Below are positions 8,051 to 16,891 of a stretch of DNA of 64,000 nt, one piece after another; the stretch's first letter is position 1; the number at the start of each line of letters is the position of its first letter. Under the pieces are notes generated by a model. That model saw only the letters and a program-made list of their open reading frames with translations. It searched no databases and was not told where the DNA came from. Source of the DNA: Vibrio renipiscarius (lineage in GTDB: Bacteria > Pseudomonadota > Gammaproteobacteria > Enterobacterales > Vibrionaceae); assembly GCF_000827885.1 (NCBI RefSeq), contig NZ_JTKH01000006.1, positions 806,001 to 870,000 on the forward strand, read 5' to 3'. The position numbers and the translations under genes were made by a program.

Positions 8051-10990
8051 TTACGGCTGTTGAATATCCAAACGGTTTAATAGCGATGGGTAACCCCAAC
8101 CATCTTGATTGGCGATGATGTCTTCACCGGTCAGGTATTCAAACAAGGTTGGTGCCAGTGAACCATTCTCTTCGGTCATTAGTGGCGTGACATTGTCACC
8201 AATTGGTGTGCCCCAAAAGCCAATGAAAGCATCCTTTTCTAAATAGCTTTCGCCAGCATGTCGGCCGGGGACTTTGGTGTTGTAACCAATGCCATCTCGA
8301 GGGAAGAGGTTAATTGTGCCCGCTCTGGATTCCGCATAGAGTTTGGCCAACTGCACGACAGAGTCAGGGCGAGGGGTGTAGCGCGTTAACTCACGCCATT
8401 GCTGTTCATCACACCACGTTTGCGGGTTGTTTTCTTGTGCCTGCAGGACACACTGTCCATAATATCCAGCAAAGGTTTCAAATTCCGCTTTGCTTTGTTC
8501 TGGCGCGCTCGGCAGTGCGAGATATGGATTGAGCTGGTGGACATTGAGCAAGCTAGCGTGGTTATCTTGGGCTGAGTAGAAGTAGCGGTCACCGTTTTTC
8601 ACTATAAACTCGTCAACACGTTCGCCATTGCGTTCGCCTATTAGTCTGACTTTACAGTTATCGCCATTACACTGATTTTCGCGTATCACCATGTAATCGA
8701 GCGTCTCCCCCAAGGCACTTAATGTTTCCGCGACCAGATCAATGCTTGTCTCCGATTGATGGTTGATAGGCTGCCATTGCGTTAATTCACTATAAATCGG
8801 CTGTGCTTGCCAACCTTGCGATGAGTTAAATAAGTCGAGCATAAAGTTACCGCCTGCGGTGGAAGCAACCACAACGTCTGCAGTCTTGTTGCTTGGGTAA
8901 TTCAGCGCGTTGGTAATTTTGGGGCCTTCACCTTCATCCGACGATATTTTTTCAATATTTAACGCATAGCCTAGCTTTTTCTCGAGCGGTTGGAAGATGA
9001 CTTTTTCTGGGTTGAGTGTGTAGTAAACCGGTGCGAGGCCGTGATCTCCCGCCATTCCCCACAATGTCCGCGAGTAAACGCCCGCTTCTTGATACGCCTG
9101 TTCTACTTGTCCAATCCAATAATCGAGTCGGTTTAGCTCGCCACTCGGCATAATGATTTCATCACTGAATGGACCAACAAAGTGGGCAAAATGGTCGGGC
9201 CAAGGATTATAGATAAGGGTGTAGTCAGGCATCCCTTTGCCATCTAAGTCGGCATACTGTTTGATGCTATTTTCAATGGTCCACTTACGTGACAGTTTGG
9301 TGTAGAAACTCCAAAAAGGAATCGCTTGATAGTCGTTGATGTCGTGAATCAATTGCGCACGTAATTGGGTGAGCGCCCGCTCGACTTGAGCTCTTTCTTG
9401 CAGTTCACGCACACAACGTTTCTCGCCAAAATCGCGCAGTGTTTCACCGGCTCCAAGATTGACGAGCGCGTCGTAACTGGTGTGTGCATTCCAATCATAT
9501 TGCGCGTTGCAATTGAGGGTTTTTAGATAACTAAGGCGATCAAACATAGTCTCAACGTTGTTGGCTTGCATAAGTCGATCAAGCTGTAGCGCGTCGTTGC
9601 CAAAGAAATAGTAGGCGCGGTCTTCCTCTCTATCCACAAAATGAAAGTTAGGAATACCGGTCCCTTGTTCACCCGATACTTTTGCCCCCGTCTTTATAAT
9701 TGGCAGGTTACGAACGCTAATGGTGGGCGTTGATGAAATGCCCACTCGCGCGATCGAATCGTAGTGTTCATCATATAAGCGCTTGAAGAAAGGCAAGTAA
9801 TGGGGATCTTTGTATGTCTGCTCTGATAAGGTCTGTAGGAAGCGCACATCTTGTTGATGTTCAGGACGGGATATGGATTGAGGCGCATCGTATTTTTGGT
9901 GGTCAAGATGATTTTCATAGGCGACGTCAATAAAGGGCTTTTGCGGATCGACTAAGCCTTCCATTAACCCTTGTTGCAAGCCATCAACGGTAATTTGCAC
10001 GGCAAAGCGTCGTTGTTGCTGAGACCGCAAAAAGTCGATGGCGTCACTTGGTTGGTCATCCAAGGCGTTCTGCAGCCAGTGATTGAGCACAGCCGCGCGC
10101 TCATCTTGATAAACAAATTGACGATATGCTTTCAAGACATTCAAACGAACAAAGTCAATCAACGTGATTGTCACTGCTTGGGCTTTATTGTTGGTTTTTC
10201 CTTGTTGATCAGCTTCGTTATCCGCAATGACGGCTAACAGCGCGTTTTTCATTTCCCCCTCATCCATTCCCGTTGATGCTTGGGCAAGAATACCAATAAC
10301 GATCGGTTGAATTTGGGCGACTAACGCAAGGTCTTGCTCGCTATTGGTCAGATAGGTGTATTGCGCTGGCAGTTGTTCCATATCTTGCCATTCACCAATC
10401 TGAGTCAACGCATCATAGACCGTGACCATTGCAGCCATAAACTCACCATCAACTCGGATGCCTTCTTGGTGCGCTTGATCTTTTTTGTGCTCGGCGGTCT
10501 TCGCATGCCCGTCATTCTTTGAACTCTCAGCCATCGCGGTATCGATTTGGAAAAGGGAATGTTCAAATCCTTTCAAGGCGCGTTCGTCATACACCGTTTT
10601 GAGATGAGCTTTGAAGACATCTTCGTCGCCTATGCCCGTATAGCGATCATAAAACTGATAGAGAAAGTAACTTAGCGGTATTGAGTAAGTCGGGTTGGCA
10701 ACTTGCGCCATCACTCTTGCTTTGGTCTTGGCATCTAATGGCAAAGTAAGCAGGTAGGTTTCTAGCGTGACACCGCCTATTGTAAATAGCGTCATGTCAC
10801 GAGTCAGTCGCGTTGAATAAGACAACGTCGAGACGATGTTATTTTGTAGCACCTCAGCGGAATTAAATAAACCACCTACAATGGGCGTATTGCCAACATC
10901 TGCCTGTGCTGAATAGGGAACCAGTATTCCTAGAGGGGACAAAGCGAGCAGGGTGTGGGCTGTAATAGTGTTTAGGTTATACCAAGGCAT
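8051..10990 (-). CDS. Secreted alkaline-phosphatase superfamily (phosphodiesterase-like) protein
   Basis: A 979-residue protein with an N-terminal hydrophobic export signal (residues 8-30, ending near SAQA). The central part has the alkaline phosphatase / nucleotide pyrophosphatase fold. A Ser/Thr-rich nucleophile region STPTISVRNLPIIKTG lies about residue 425-440, a metal-binding WPDHFAHFVGP about 615, and GDHGLAP about 665. These are the Asp and His pairs that bind two zinc ions in type I phosphodiesterases. The substrate (nucleotide, lipid or sugar phosphate) is not evident. The protein is much longer than the usual 400-550 residues, with a large N-terminal helical extension. Flanking gaps suggest it is monocistronic. 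Confidence 0.75.
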   Translation of the reverse strand: MPWYNLNTITAHTLLALSPLGILVPYSAQADVGNTPIVGGLFNSAEVLQNNIVSTLSYSTRLTRDMTLFTIGGVTLETYLLTLPLDAKTKARVMAQVANPTYSIPLSYFLYQFYDRYTGIGDEDVFKAHLKTVYDERALKGFEHSLFQIDTAMAESSKNDGHAKTAEHKKDQAHQEGIRVDGEFMAAMVTVYDALTQIGEWQDMEQLPAQYTYLTNSEQDLALVAQIQPIVIGILAQASTGMDEGEMKNALLAVIADNEADQQGKTNNKAQAVTITLIDFVRLNVLKAYRQFVYQDERAAVLNHWLQNALDDQPSDAIDFLRSQQQRRFAVQITVDGLQQGLMEGLVDPQKPFIDVAYENHLDHQKYDAPQSISRPEHQQDVRFLQTLSEQTYKDPHYLPFFKRLYDEHYDSIARVGISSTPTISVRNLPIIKTGAKVSGEQGTGIPNFHFVDREEDRAYYFFGNDALQLDRLMQANNVETMFDRLSYLKTLNCNAQYDWNAHTSYDALVNLGAGETLRDFGEKRCVRELQERAQVERALTQLRAQLIHDINDYQAIPFWSFYTKLSRKWTIENSIKQYADLDGKGMPDYTLIYNPWPDHFAHFVGPFSDEIIMPSGELNRLDYWIGQVEQAYQEAGVYSRTLWGMAGDHGLAPVYYTLNPEKVIFQPLEKKLGYALNIEKISSDEGEGPKITNALNYPSNKTADVVVASTAGGNFMLDLFNSSQGWQAQPIYSELTQWQPINHQSETSIDLVAETLSALGETLDYMVIRENQCNGDNCKVRLIGERNGERVDEFIVKNGDRYFYSAQDNHASLLNVHQLNPYLALPSAPEQSKAEFETFAGYYGQCVLQAQENNPQTWCDEQQWRELTRYTPRPDSVVQLAKLYAESRAGTINLFPRDGIGYNTKVPGRHAGESYLEKDAFIGFWGTPIGDNVTPLMTEENGSLAPTLFEYLTGEDIIANQDGWGYPSLLNRLDIQQP

Positions 10991-11351
10991 AGCTTGAAAT
11001 CCTTTTCATCTACAAGGTACTGAATTTGTTAGGTGTTCTGTAATGCGGCTTTGAATTACACCAATGTAGCTCCATTTTGCCAGCGATTAAAAAGAGTGCA
11101 ACCGCGACGCCATAACGATTCAACGCAATCGATATTGTTCATGATGAAAAAGGAGGCTGTCAGTGTAATCAAGGGGCAGAGCAGTTAGGTACAAAATCAC
11201 AACGGATTGAATTGGGGGCTAATAATCGAGCCGCCGATTTTGTCTGGCGACTTGATGTCTATTGCTGGAAATCAAATAGCGTTATTAAGCTGCGCCCGTC
11301 CAACTTGAAGTTACAGCGGTGTTGACTGCATTCTCAGCCTCATCGCATTTT
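10991..11351. other. Intergenic region without a supported gene
   Basis: This 361-base gap between two minus-strand genes holds no convincing gene. On the plus strand a frame of about 60 codons at 11140-11325 stays open but has no usable start codon. The promoter of the phosphatase gene must lie in its left part, but I see no clear -35/-10 pair. Confidence 0.4.
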
Positions 11352-12320
11352 CTAAAGAATAAAACGCGCGGTAACACCAACAAAAGCATGGTCGCTGGCT
11401 TGTTTATCGCGCTCATAAATCGGGTTGACGAGATGGCTGTCGAGCACTTGATAACGACAAATGTCTGCCAAAGAATAGGGCGAATCTTGCTGAAATTCTT
11501 GGGAAAGCAAAATGTAATCTAATACATTACCTCGTGCGAAGTAGTAATGCGTGGCGATACGTTCTTGCGCGGCTTGATTGTCGGTTTGCATTTGTGTGGA
11601 TTGATATAAGTGCCAACTGTCTTTTAATTGCAGCGATGCGCTTGGTTGACGCGGTCGGCTCGTCAGTAATCCGGTAATATCACTATTCAGTGGCTGATTC
11701 ATATCTCCCATCAAGATGGTCGGGAGGGGGTGTTTGGCGTAATTTTGCTCCATAAACAAACGCAACATGACGGCTTCCCATCCACGCTGCTGGCTTGAAA
11801 GCCAACGGCCCACAACTTCATGTTCGTATTCTTCAGTATGGCTCTCAGTGGCACGCTGTGATTTTAAATGGCATACGTACACGGCGATGGTTCCGATGTC
11901 AGGTACATTAACCAAAGCACAAAGCGGCTTGCGACTGAATGTTGGAATTGAGGTTGCGTAATGCTCTTCGAGATACAGTGCTTCTTCGGCCGAACTGACT
12001 TGCGTTATCGGGTATTTAGACGCCAATGCGACCACAGGCTTAGAATAAATGTAGTCATTTTCTACCATAGGCTCATCGACGCTGGCGAAGTAGGGATACC
12101 CCATTTCAACAAACAGGGCTTTTGCTGCGTCGATGCTGAAGACCTCCTGCAAACCCACTATATCCGCTTCAAGGCTTTGAATTTGGTTTTGGGTCCATCG
12201 ACACTTTTCTCGCCACGCTTCGCTTTCATAGATATTTTCAAAATCATAGAAAGCGCCAGGCGGTTCGATAAAGTTAAATAGATTTGCGGTCGCAAAGGTG
12301 ATCTTTTTATCTGTAATCAA
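11352..12320 (-). CDS. Endonuclease/exonuclease/phosphatase (EEP) family protein
   Basis: A 322-residue EEP-superfamily hydrolase. Visible family motifs in order are ATANLFNF near residue 10, the metal-binding glutamate in VGLQEVFS near residue 60, VYVCHLKS near 168, LMGDMNQP near 223, and the terminal SDHAFVGV near 312. These match the Mg-dependent active site shared by DNase I-like nucleases, sphingomyelinases and inositol phosphatases; the substrate is not predictable. No export signal is seen, so it is probably cytoplasmic. The start is TTG at 12320, supported by an AAAGG site seven bases upstream. The upstream HMG-CoA reductase gene is on the same strand about 190 bases away. Confidence 0.8.
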   Translation of the reverse strand: MITDKKITFATANLFNFIEPPGAFYDFENIYESEAWREKCRWTQNQIQSLEADIVGLQEVFSIDAAKALFVEMGYPYFASVDEPMVENDYIYSKPVVALASKYPITQVSSAEEALYLEEHYATSIPTFSRKPLCALVNVPDIGTIAVYVCHLKSQRATESHTEEYEHEVVGRWLSSQQRGWEAVMLRLFMEQNYAKHPLPTILMGDMNQPLNSDITGLLTSRPRQPSASLQLKDSWHLYQSTQMQTDNQAAQERIATHYYFARGNVLDYILLSQEFQQDSPYSLADICRYQVLDSHLVNPIYERDKQASDHAFVGVTARFIL

Positions 12321-12458
12321 TCGTTTACCTTTTTGTTCTTTTTATCTTGCATCAAGGGGAGTGCAACTGTTTTCGATGTTGGATTGATCTTAGTGTAACT
12401 AAATTAGTGACAACATGCTTGTTGATATAAGGATAGGCAAGGCGATTTTCGTTGGCAG

Positions 12459-12496
12459 TGAAAGAGCCGCACTCAGCATATTTGGCAGCTCTTTCA
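12459..12496 (-). terminator. Possible terminator after HMG-CoA reductase gene
   Basis: TGAAAGAGC and GCTCTTTCA form a stem extended by an inner GC/GC pair, 17 bases beyond the stop codon. It lacks a T run, so support is moderate. Confidence 0.4.
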
Positions 12497-12512
12497 ACCT
12501 TATAGCAGTGTT

Positions 12513-13784
12513 TTACGCGTACTTCTTGCGTGCGAGTTTTTGATGCGCACGGGAGAAATGATCGGCGCAGAATGCCCCAACAATAGACAGTTCACCCGCT
12601 AAACATAGCGCCGCCACAACTTCAGCTAACGCTTTGGCTTTTCCATTACCATGCAAACCGAGAATATCAAGGCAGGCCTTTTGAGTCGGCAATCCGGTAC
12701 CGCCTCCAACGGTGCCAACCATGATGTTAGGTAAGGTGACGGATGCGTAAAGATCACCATTAGAGTCCAGATCAAAACGGGTAATACCAATCGCAGATTC
12801 CGCCACACACGCAGCGTCTTGGCCACAGGCGATATAAAGCGCACTGAGCGCATTCGCGTAATGCGCATTAATGCCAATTGACCCGCTTAATAGGCCCCCA
12901 ACGGTATTCATTTTGCCAAACTTAACCATGCTATCCGGTGTCGTGCCGAGGTGTTTTTTCACTAAAGACGCTGGAATTGTAATATCAGCCGAGACTTTTT
13001 TACCGCGTACCGAGCGTAATGTGTGCGCATTGGCTTTCTTATCGCCAGACAAATTGCCCTCTAAAAAGGCATCGATTGGCGAAACAGGGCTGAAGTCGAG
13101 AATATGGTGAAAAATTTTATGGGTGGCGATGGTCACCATATTCTGACCGCAAGCGTCGCCAGTAAGATACTCAAAGACTAAGTAAACATGGTTGCCTTCA
13201 AGATTGACATTGATGTCTTTCAATTTTCCGTGCTGGGTTGTTGATTCCGCGACTTGGCGGAAAATGTCGTATTGAGTGACGACCCAACTCACGAACTGAG
13301 CCGCTTGAGAAAGCGACGGAAAACTAAAGACAGGTGTGCGACTGACGCCTTCGTTAATCAATAATGTGCTGACACCACCGGCAGCGGTAATCAGTTTAGC
13401 GCCGCGATTATAAGACGCGACTAAGGCCGCTTCTGTGGTTGCAAGAGGAATCAAATAATCGTTATTGGCATGCAATCCATTGATGCGCAATGGGCCAGCA
13501 ACGCCGACGGGGATATTTACAGTCCCAATAAAGTGTTCGATGTTGTTGGCGTATTCATGATAGTGCCCCAGAGTAAATGAATCTAACAGCACATCTTTAT
13601 TGGTCATCGATTCTAGTACTTGCCAACGACGTGCGAGGTGTTTTTCTGTGAGCCCTGCACTAGGGCAAAGTTTGTGTTTCGACTCTGTGTAGTTTGGTTC
13701 TAAAGCCGTCGGTACTTTTTCGTATCGCTCAGCATCAGAAAACAGAGGGCAGTGTTTAACGCGATTAAGATTTAATTTCGGCAT
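12513..13784 (-). CDS. Hydroxymethylglutaryl-CoA reductase, class I type
   Basis: A 423-residue HMG-CoA reductase, which reduces HMG-CoA to mevalonate with NAD(P)H. The four catalytic residues expected of the enzyme are present: Glu in TTEAALVAS, Lys in SGDKKAN, Asp in GQDAACVAES and the C-terminal His in SRAHQKLA. The cofactor-site motifs appear as TGDACGQNM and VGTVGGGTGLPT. The pattern follows the class I (eukaryote/archaea-like) form rather than the Pseudomonas class II form. Gamma-proteobacteria normally make isoprenoids by the MEP route, and no other mevalonate gene is in the window. Acquisition by transfer is likely, and the role of the isolated enzyme is unclear. It starts at ATG. Confidence 0.92.
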   Translation of the reverse strand: MPKLNLNRVKHCPLFSDAERYEKVPTALEPNYTESKHKLCPSAGLTEKHLARRWQVLESMTNKDVLLDSFTLGHYHEYANNIEHFIGTVNIPVGVAGPLRINGLHANNDYLIPLATTEAALVASYNRGAKLITAAGGVSTLLINEGVSRTPVFSFPSLSQAAQFVSWVVTQYDIFRQVAESTTQHGKLKDINVNLEGNHVYLVFEYLTGDACGQNMVTIATHKIFHHILDFSPVSPIDAFLEGNLSGDKKANAHTLRSVRGKKVSADITIPASLVKKHLGTTPDSMVKFGKMNTVGGLLSGSIGINAHYANALSALYIACGQDAACVAESAIGITRFDLDSNGDLYASVTLPNIMVGTVGGGTGLPTQKACLDILGLHGNGKAKALAEVVAALCLAGELSIVGAFCADHFSRAHQKLARKKYA

Positions 13785-14256
13785 TCAAGTGGTTCTTTCT
13801 TCGCTTGGATAATATGGACGAGATACCGAGCAGATATTTAGCCAAACTAAATATCAATACAATGCATACGCTGTGCATTGCAGTTTTCAACGAGCAAGCT
13901 CAAAGGCCATGCTTAGTAAAACAATCAAGGATCTTAAACAGGTTGCGTGTAGCAACGCGTCATTCTAACTAACTTAGAAGGGGAAGTGGTTGGAGCACGG
14001 TAACAACATCTTGCACGCAGAGTGTTAATTTTGCCGGTAATGGAGGCGTTAAACGTAAAAGGGCAATAAAATCAGTTGCTTTACGAATGTTAGGCCAAAG
14101 GAAATGGAGAATAGATGACAATTTTGGTAACAAAATACCAAGCTTAATCTTGGGGTTTACGCTCGAAAATTGACGAGAATGAGCAATACGAGCAAGAGTC
14201 AGGCGGTGGAAGGTGTGTTTTTTGTACGCTAACAATCTTTTGATCGTGAACGAATC

Positions 14257-14305
14257 ATAGAGAATAGAGAATAGAGAATAGAGAATAGAGAATAGAGAAT
14301 AGAGA
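14257..14305. repeat. Seven perfect tandem copies of a 7-bp unit
   Basis: The unit ATAGAGA is repeated seven times without a mismatch, ending at AGGGG. Since 7 is not a multiple of three, copy-number change would shift any frame reading through it. It is a candidate variable-number repeat. Confidence 0.95.
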
Positions 14306-14512
14306 AGGGGGTTAAGGGCTAAGTCATACAATCCGTAGATCTTGCAGCGTCGTCTTATTGTTCATTGTGACGCTTGGTGGCTTTGCCCTTGTTCTCTCAG
14401 TGCTTTTTCAATGTAAGAAAGCAATGATAAGTCAATCTGTTACCTAAATTCTACAGACGAGAGGATGGTCTGAAGAAAGAATGGATAAGTTGAAGTGTGA
14501 ATCCTTAACTTA

Positions 14513-14722
14513 TCAGGAAAAGACAATAAATTCCCCTAGTTGAATGTCATCTTTATCGGTAATGCTGCCCATCGAAGAGGCTTCGCAATAAGAAAAGTTT
14601 AGATTGCGATCATTTACCTTACCTTTGGTGAGTACATGACGCTTCAAAATATCACTATTAAGTTGATGAATTGTCGCATTCCAAGAGGTGTTATTTTCAA
14701 ACAAATTAAATGTAATTAACAA
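14513..14722 (-). CDS. Hypothetical small protein (69 codons, TTG start)
   Basis: I do not recognise this frame. Its composition looks protein-like, with an alternation of polar and hydrophobic residues and the C-terminal stretch DKDDIQLGEFIVFS. It has no signal peptide or membrane segment. The start would be TTG with no clear ribosome site of its own. The start overlaps the 3' end of a 31-codon frame (14706-14801) that has a good ribosome site, so translation could be coupled. Alternatively the two frames are halves of one gene broken by a frameshift. It is weakly supported. Confidence 0.3.
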   Translation of the reverse strand: MLITFNLFENNTSWNATIHQLNSDILKRHVLTKGKVNDRNLNFSYCEASSMGSITDKDDIQLGEFIVFS

Positions 14723-14801
14723 TATGAGTACCTGTGTTTAAAGTTGAGTCAGAGCGTTTTTGTTGAAACCAAAATCGTTTACGTCCAATTGAACGAGCCA
14801 T
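14706..14801 (-). CDS. Hypothetical basic microprotein (31 residues)
   Basis: The frame begins MARSIGRKRFWFQQKRSD and ends THIVNYI. An AAGG ribosome site lies eight bases before the ATG. The N-terminal half is strongly basic and aromatic. It overlaps the following 69-codon frame by 17 bases in a different register. No homologue is known to me. It could be a real small protein, a leader peptide, or the 5' half of a frameshifted gene. Confidence 0.3.
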   Translation of the reverse strand: MARSIGRKRFWFQQKRSDSTLNTGTHIVNYI

Positions 14802-14937
14802 AATAGTGACCTTATATGTAATGAATTTTTGCTTGAGATCGCTCAAGACAAAGTGAATAAAATTTGTTCGATAAGAAATTTTTAGAAAGGTTTGCTGAAC
14901 CCATCATTCGAGAATGGGTTGAGGATCTTATGTAGCT

Positions 14938-14979
14938 ACGCGATTGCAGTGACGCGATTGCAGTGACGCGATGGCAGTT
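14938..14979. repeat. 14-bp direct repeat, three copies
   Basis: ACGCGATTGCAGTG occurs twice perfectly in tandem and a third time as ACGCGATGGCAGTT. The purpose is unknown. It could be replication-slippage DNA or an array of protein-binding half-sites spaced at 14 bases. Confidence 0.9.
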
Positions 14980-15383
14980 ACATGTCAGTTAAGAGTGTGA
15001 GTCTGGCTGATATAAAAAGATGCTGTCTGGCCTTTAAGTGGCCCTTTAAACCTTCGCGAACAAAAACGTAATTAAACAAAGATTCGCCATCACGAAATAA
15101 CATGATGTTGATAAACGATCGAGTTTAATGGTCGTATTGTCCCGGAAATTTCTATACGAAATTTGTGCACTGGTTTTAGCTATTATTGGATAGAACTAAG
15201 GAGATACAGGGAGAATCTTGCTAGGGATGTCGCTGGAAGTCTTACTATACGTTAACAACTCTATGTTCAGAGCAGCCGCTAATATACATTTTTAAATATA
15301 AATAGCTAGCCTTTTTTTAAATTATTTTTCGATTAAAAAATACACCATAAGTGTTTGTTATACGCACGGCTTTTCGCTTAATA

Positions 15384-15407
15384 GAGGGCAGCGCTGAAGC
15401 TGCCCTC
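15384..15407 (-). terminator. Terminator-like hairpin after ribB
   Basis: GAGGGCAGC and GCTGCCCTC around a 6-nt loop, 18 bases beyond the ribB stop. The following minus-strand bases are A/T-rich but not a pure T run. Confidence 0.6.
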
Positions 15408-15424
15408 ACACAAATAAGTGTCGA

Positions 15425-16081
15425 TTACGCCGACATTTGTAAGCTTTGGCTGCGATATTGCACGATATCTTCAATCGTTAACACGGGCATATCATGGGTT
15501 TTAGCAAACGTAACGATTTCTGGCGTTTTCGCCATCGTGCCATCAGGATTGGTTAACTCACACAAAAGGCCAGCAGGCTGAAGATCGGCGAGTTTCATCA
15601 AATCGATGGTGCCTTCGGTGTGGCCGCGGCGTGTTAATACACCCCCCGAACGTGCGCGAAGCGGGAAGACATGCCCTGGGCGAGCAAGATCGCTGGCTTT
15701 GGCATCCGCAGCGATCGCCGTTTTCACCGTCGTCGTACGATCTTGCGCTGAAACACCTGTCGTCACGCCATGTTTCGCTTCAATTGAAACGGTAAACGCC
15801 GTCTGGTTAGCACTGTCGTTGTTGAGAACCATAGGCGGTAACTCTAATTGATTGGCGTGCTCTTCAGTCAAGCACAGGCAAACAATGCCGCTGCATTCAC
15901 GGATCATTAGCGCCATTTGTTTTGCGGTTAAATGCTCTGCGGAATAAATAATATCGCCTTCATTTTCACGATCTTCATCATCCAGTAGCATGACGCCGTG
16001 ACCATTTTTAAGCGCTTCGATCGCTTTGTTTACACGAGTAATTGGGTCGCCAAATTCGGCAAGTAGTGATGTCTGATTCAT
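15425..16081 (-). CDS. ribB: 3,4-dihydroxy-2-butanone 4-phosphate synthase
   Basis: A 218-residue RibB that converts ribulose 5-phosphate to dihydroxybutanone phosphate and formate, the four-carbon precursor of riboflavin. The family acidic loop [12 protein letters not shown] (residues 34-45) binds Mg. The substrate region [12 protein letters not shown] and the block [11 protein letters not shown] are intact. The length matches stand-alone E. coli RibB of about 217, with no fused GTP cyclohydrolase domain. A FMN riboswitch lies 110 bases upstream in the leader, so FMN feedback repression is expected. It is separate from ribE, which lies about 4 kb away on the other strand. Confidence 0.96.
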   Translation of the reverse strand: MNQTSLLAEFGDPITRVNKAIEALKNGHGVMLLDDEDRENEGDIIYSAEHLTAKQMALMIRECSGIVCLCLTEEHANQLELPPMVLNNDSANQTAFTVSIEAKHGVTTGVSAQDRTTTVKTAIAADAKASDLARPGHVFPLRARSGGVLTRRGHTEGTIDLMKLADLQPAGLLCELTNPDGTMAKTPEIVTFAKTHDMPVLTIEDIVQYRSQSLQMSA

Positions 16082-16191
16082 GGTTAATTCCTACGTTGAT
16101 ACCAGAATCAGGGCTAATTGGGAGGGATAGAACACGATGCAAAATGCACCAGCTCGCAGCAGGTAAACCTACTGATGATCTGGTGTGTCGC

Positions 16192-16327
16192 TCATTCTCT
16201 CTCATCCGGACTATGACCGTCGGCTCTGGCATCTCACCAGATCTGCTGACCTCGAAACATCGAGCGCTCGCGGGCTCATCTATAAAAGATATACCGCCGG
16301 TAGGGACTTTCACCCTGCCCTGAGAAT
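16192..16327 (-). promoter_or_regulatory. FMN riboswitch (RFN element) controlling ribB
   Basis: Read on the minus strand, the element has the canonical segments in order: GGGCAGGGTGAAAGTCCCTA with CCGGCGGTA, then AGCCCGCGAGCG, then GTCAGCAGATCTGGTGAGAT, GCCAGAGCCGACGGT and AGTCCGGATGAGAGA. These are the conserved joining regions of the six-helix FMN aptamer. About 110 bases separate it from the ribB start, room for an expression platform that hides the ribosome site (AGGA before ATG). Confidence 0.97.
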
Positions 16328-16583
16328 TACAATTAAGTTTGTGCCCAAGAAGTTGGGCCGAAAAAGAGTATTACAGTTTATCGTTTGATGGAATAAAAAT
16401 TTGATATACCTAAGCAACTACCTAAGCAACTTAAAGATCTAAGCAACTTAAAGATGCTCAGTGCTGTTTCTGAGCAGGGAAGGCATTGGTTAGGGATTCA
16501 TTGTTGATCATGAGAGCTTGATGATTAACGCCTATGAAGCGGTTATAATCGGCCAATAACGCAGAGTAAATATCGGTACTAAA

Positions 16584-16745
16584 ATGAGAAAGCACTACAC
16601 CGTAGAAGGTGATATCAACGCCAAAAAAGCGAAAGACGCTTACCCTAAGCTTATATTGTGCGAAAACTGTATTGGTGGGTATGTGGTCATCAATGAAGGT
16701 GAGCGAACTTTTGAACCTTGTGCAAAATGTGGTGCTGACGAATAG
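16584..16745 (+). CDS. Zinc-ribbon-like microprotein (53 residues)
   Basis: A short frame beginning MRKHYTVEGDINAKKAKDAY. Two C-x2-C knuckles, CENC and CAKC, are separated by about 22 residues and look like a small zinc ribbon. No membrane segment or signal is present. The start region is A-rich without a strong ribosome site. A good terminator lies 48 bases beyond the stop, which supports a real transcription unit. I do not know its function; a nucleic-acid or protein-binding role is only a guess from the fold. Confidence 0.65.
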   Translation: MRKHYTVEGDINAKKAKDAYPKLILCENCIGGYVVINEGERTFEPCAKCGADE

Positions 16746-16792
16746 ATAACGATTCTATCGAATGCCCATAGTGTTCATCATCGTCAATTCAG

Positions 16793-16822
16793 ACGGCGCT
16801 CATAGGTAGCGCCGTTTTTTTC
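16793..16822 (+). terminator. Terminator after the zinc-ribbon gene
   Basis: ACGGCGCT and AGCGCCGT around a 7-nt loop, then seven T's. Confidence 0.85.
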
Positions 16823-16891
16823 ATCTGAATTTCGCTCGTTGTGCTCTGCTCGTCAAATTTACCCGGATAAATACCTTTCTAATCAGTGAAA

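Larger units (their letters stand above)
13785..15424. other. Gene-poor, repeat-bearing 1.6-kb interval
   Basis: Between the HMG-CoA reductase and ribB genes there is no gene with recognisable homology. The stretch holds a 7-bp tandem repeat (14257-14305), two overlapping small frames on the minus strand (14513-14801), a 14-bp direct repeat (14938-14979), an inverted repeat AACCCAT/ATGGGTT at 14898-14920 and the ribB terminator. The right part (15100-15360) is AT-rich. It may be a decayed region; I see no transposase remnant. Confidence 0.5.

Noticed and set aside
11140..11325. Open plus-strand frame of about 60 codons with Cys and Trp residues
   Set aside because: It lacks any ATG or GTG and has a TTG only late in the frame; chance openness is the simpler reading.
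13969..14331. 120-codon minus-strand frame across the 7-bp repeat
   Set aside because: The N-terminal half is merely the translated repeat (LYSLFSI units), there is no ribosome site, and the rest has no protein-like pattern I can support.
14257..14979. Repeats considered as a CRISPR remnant
   Set aside because: The units are 7 and 14 bases in direct tandem without spacers, and no cas genes occur in the window.
15001..15056. Possible sigma-54 promoter (TGGCCTTTAAGTGGC)
   Set aside because: The -12 half is GTGGC rather than TTGC and there is no gene downstream that it would serve.
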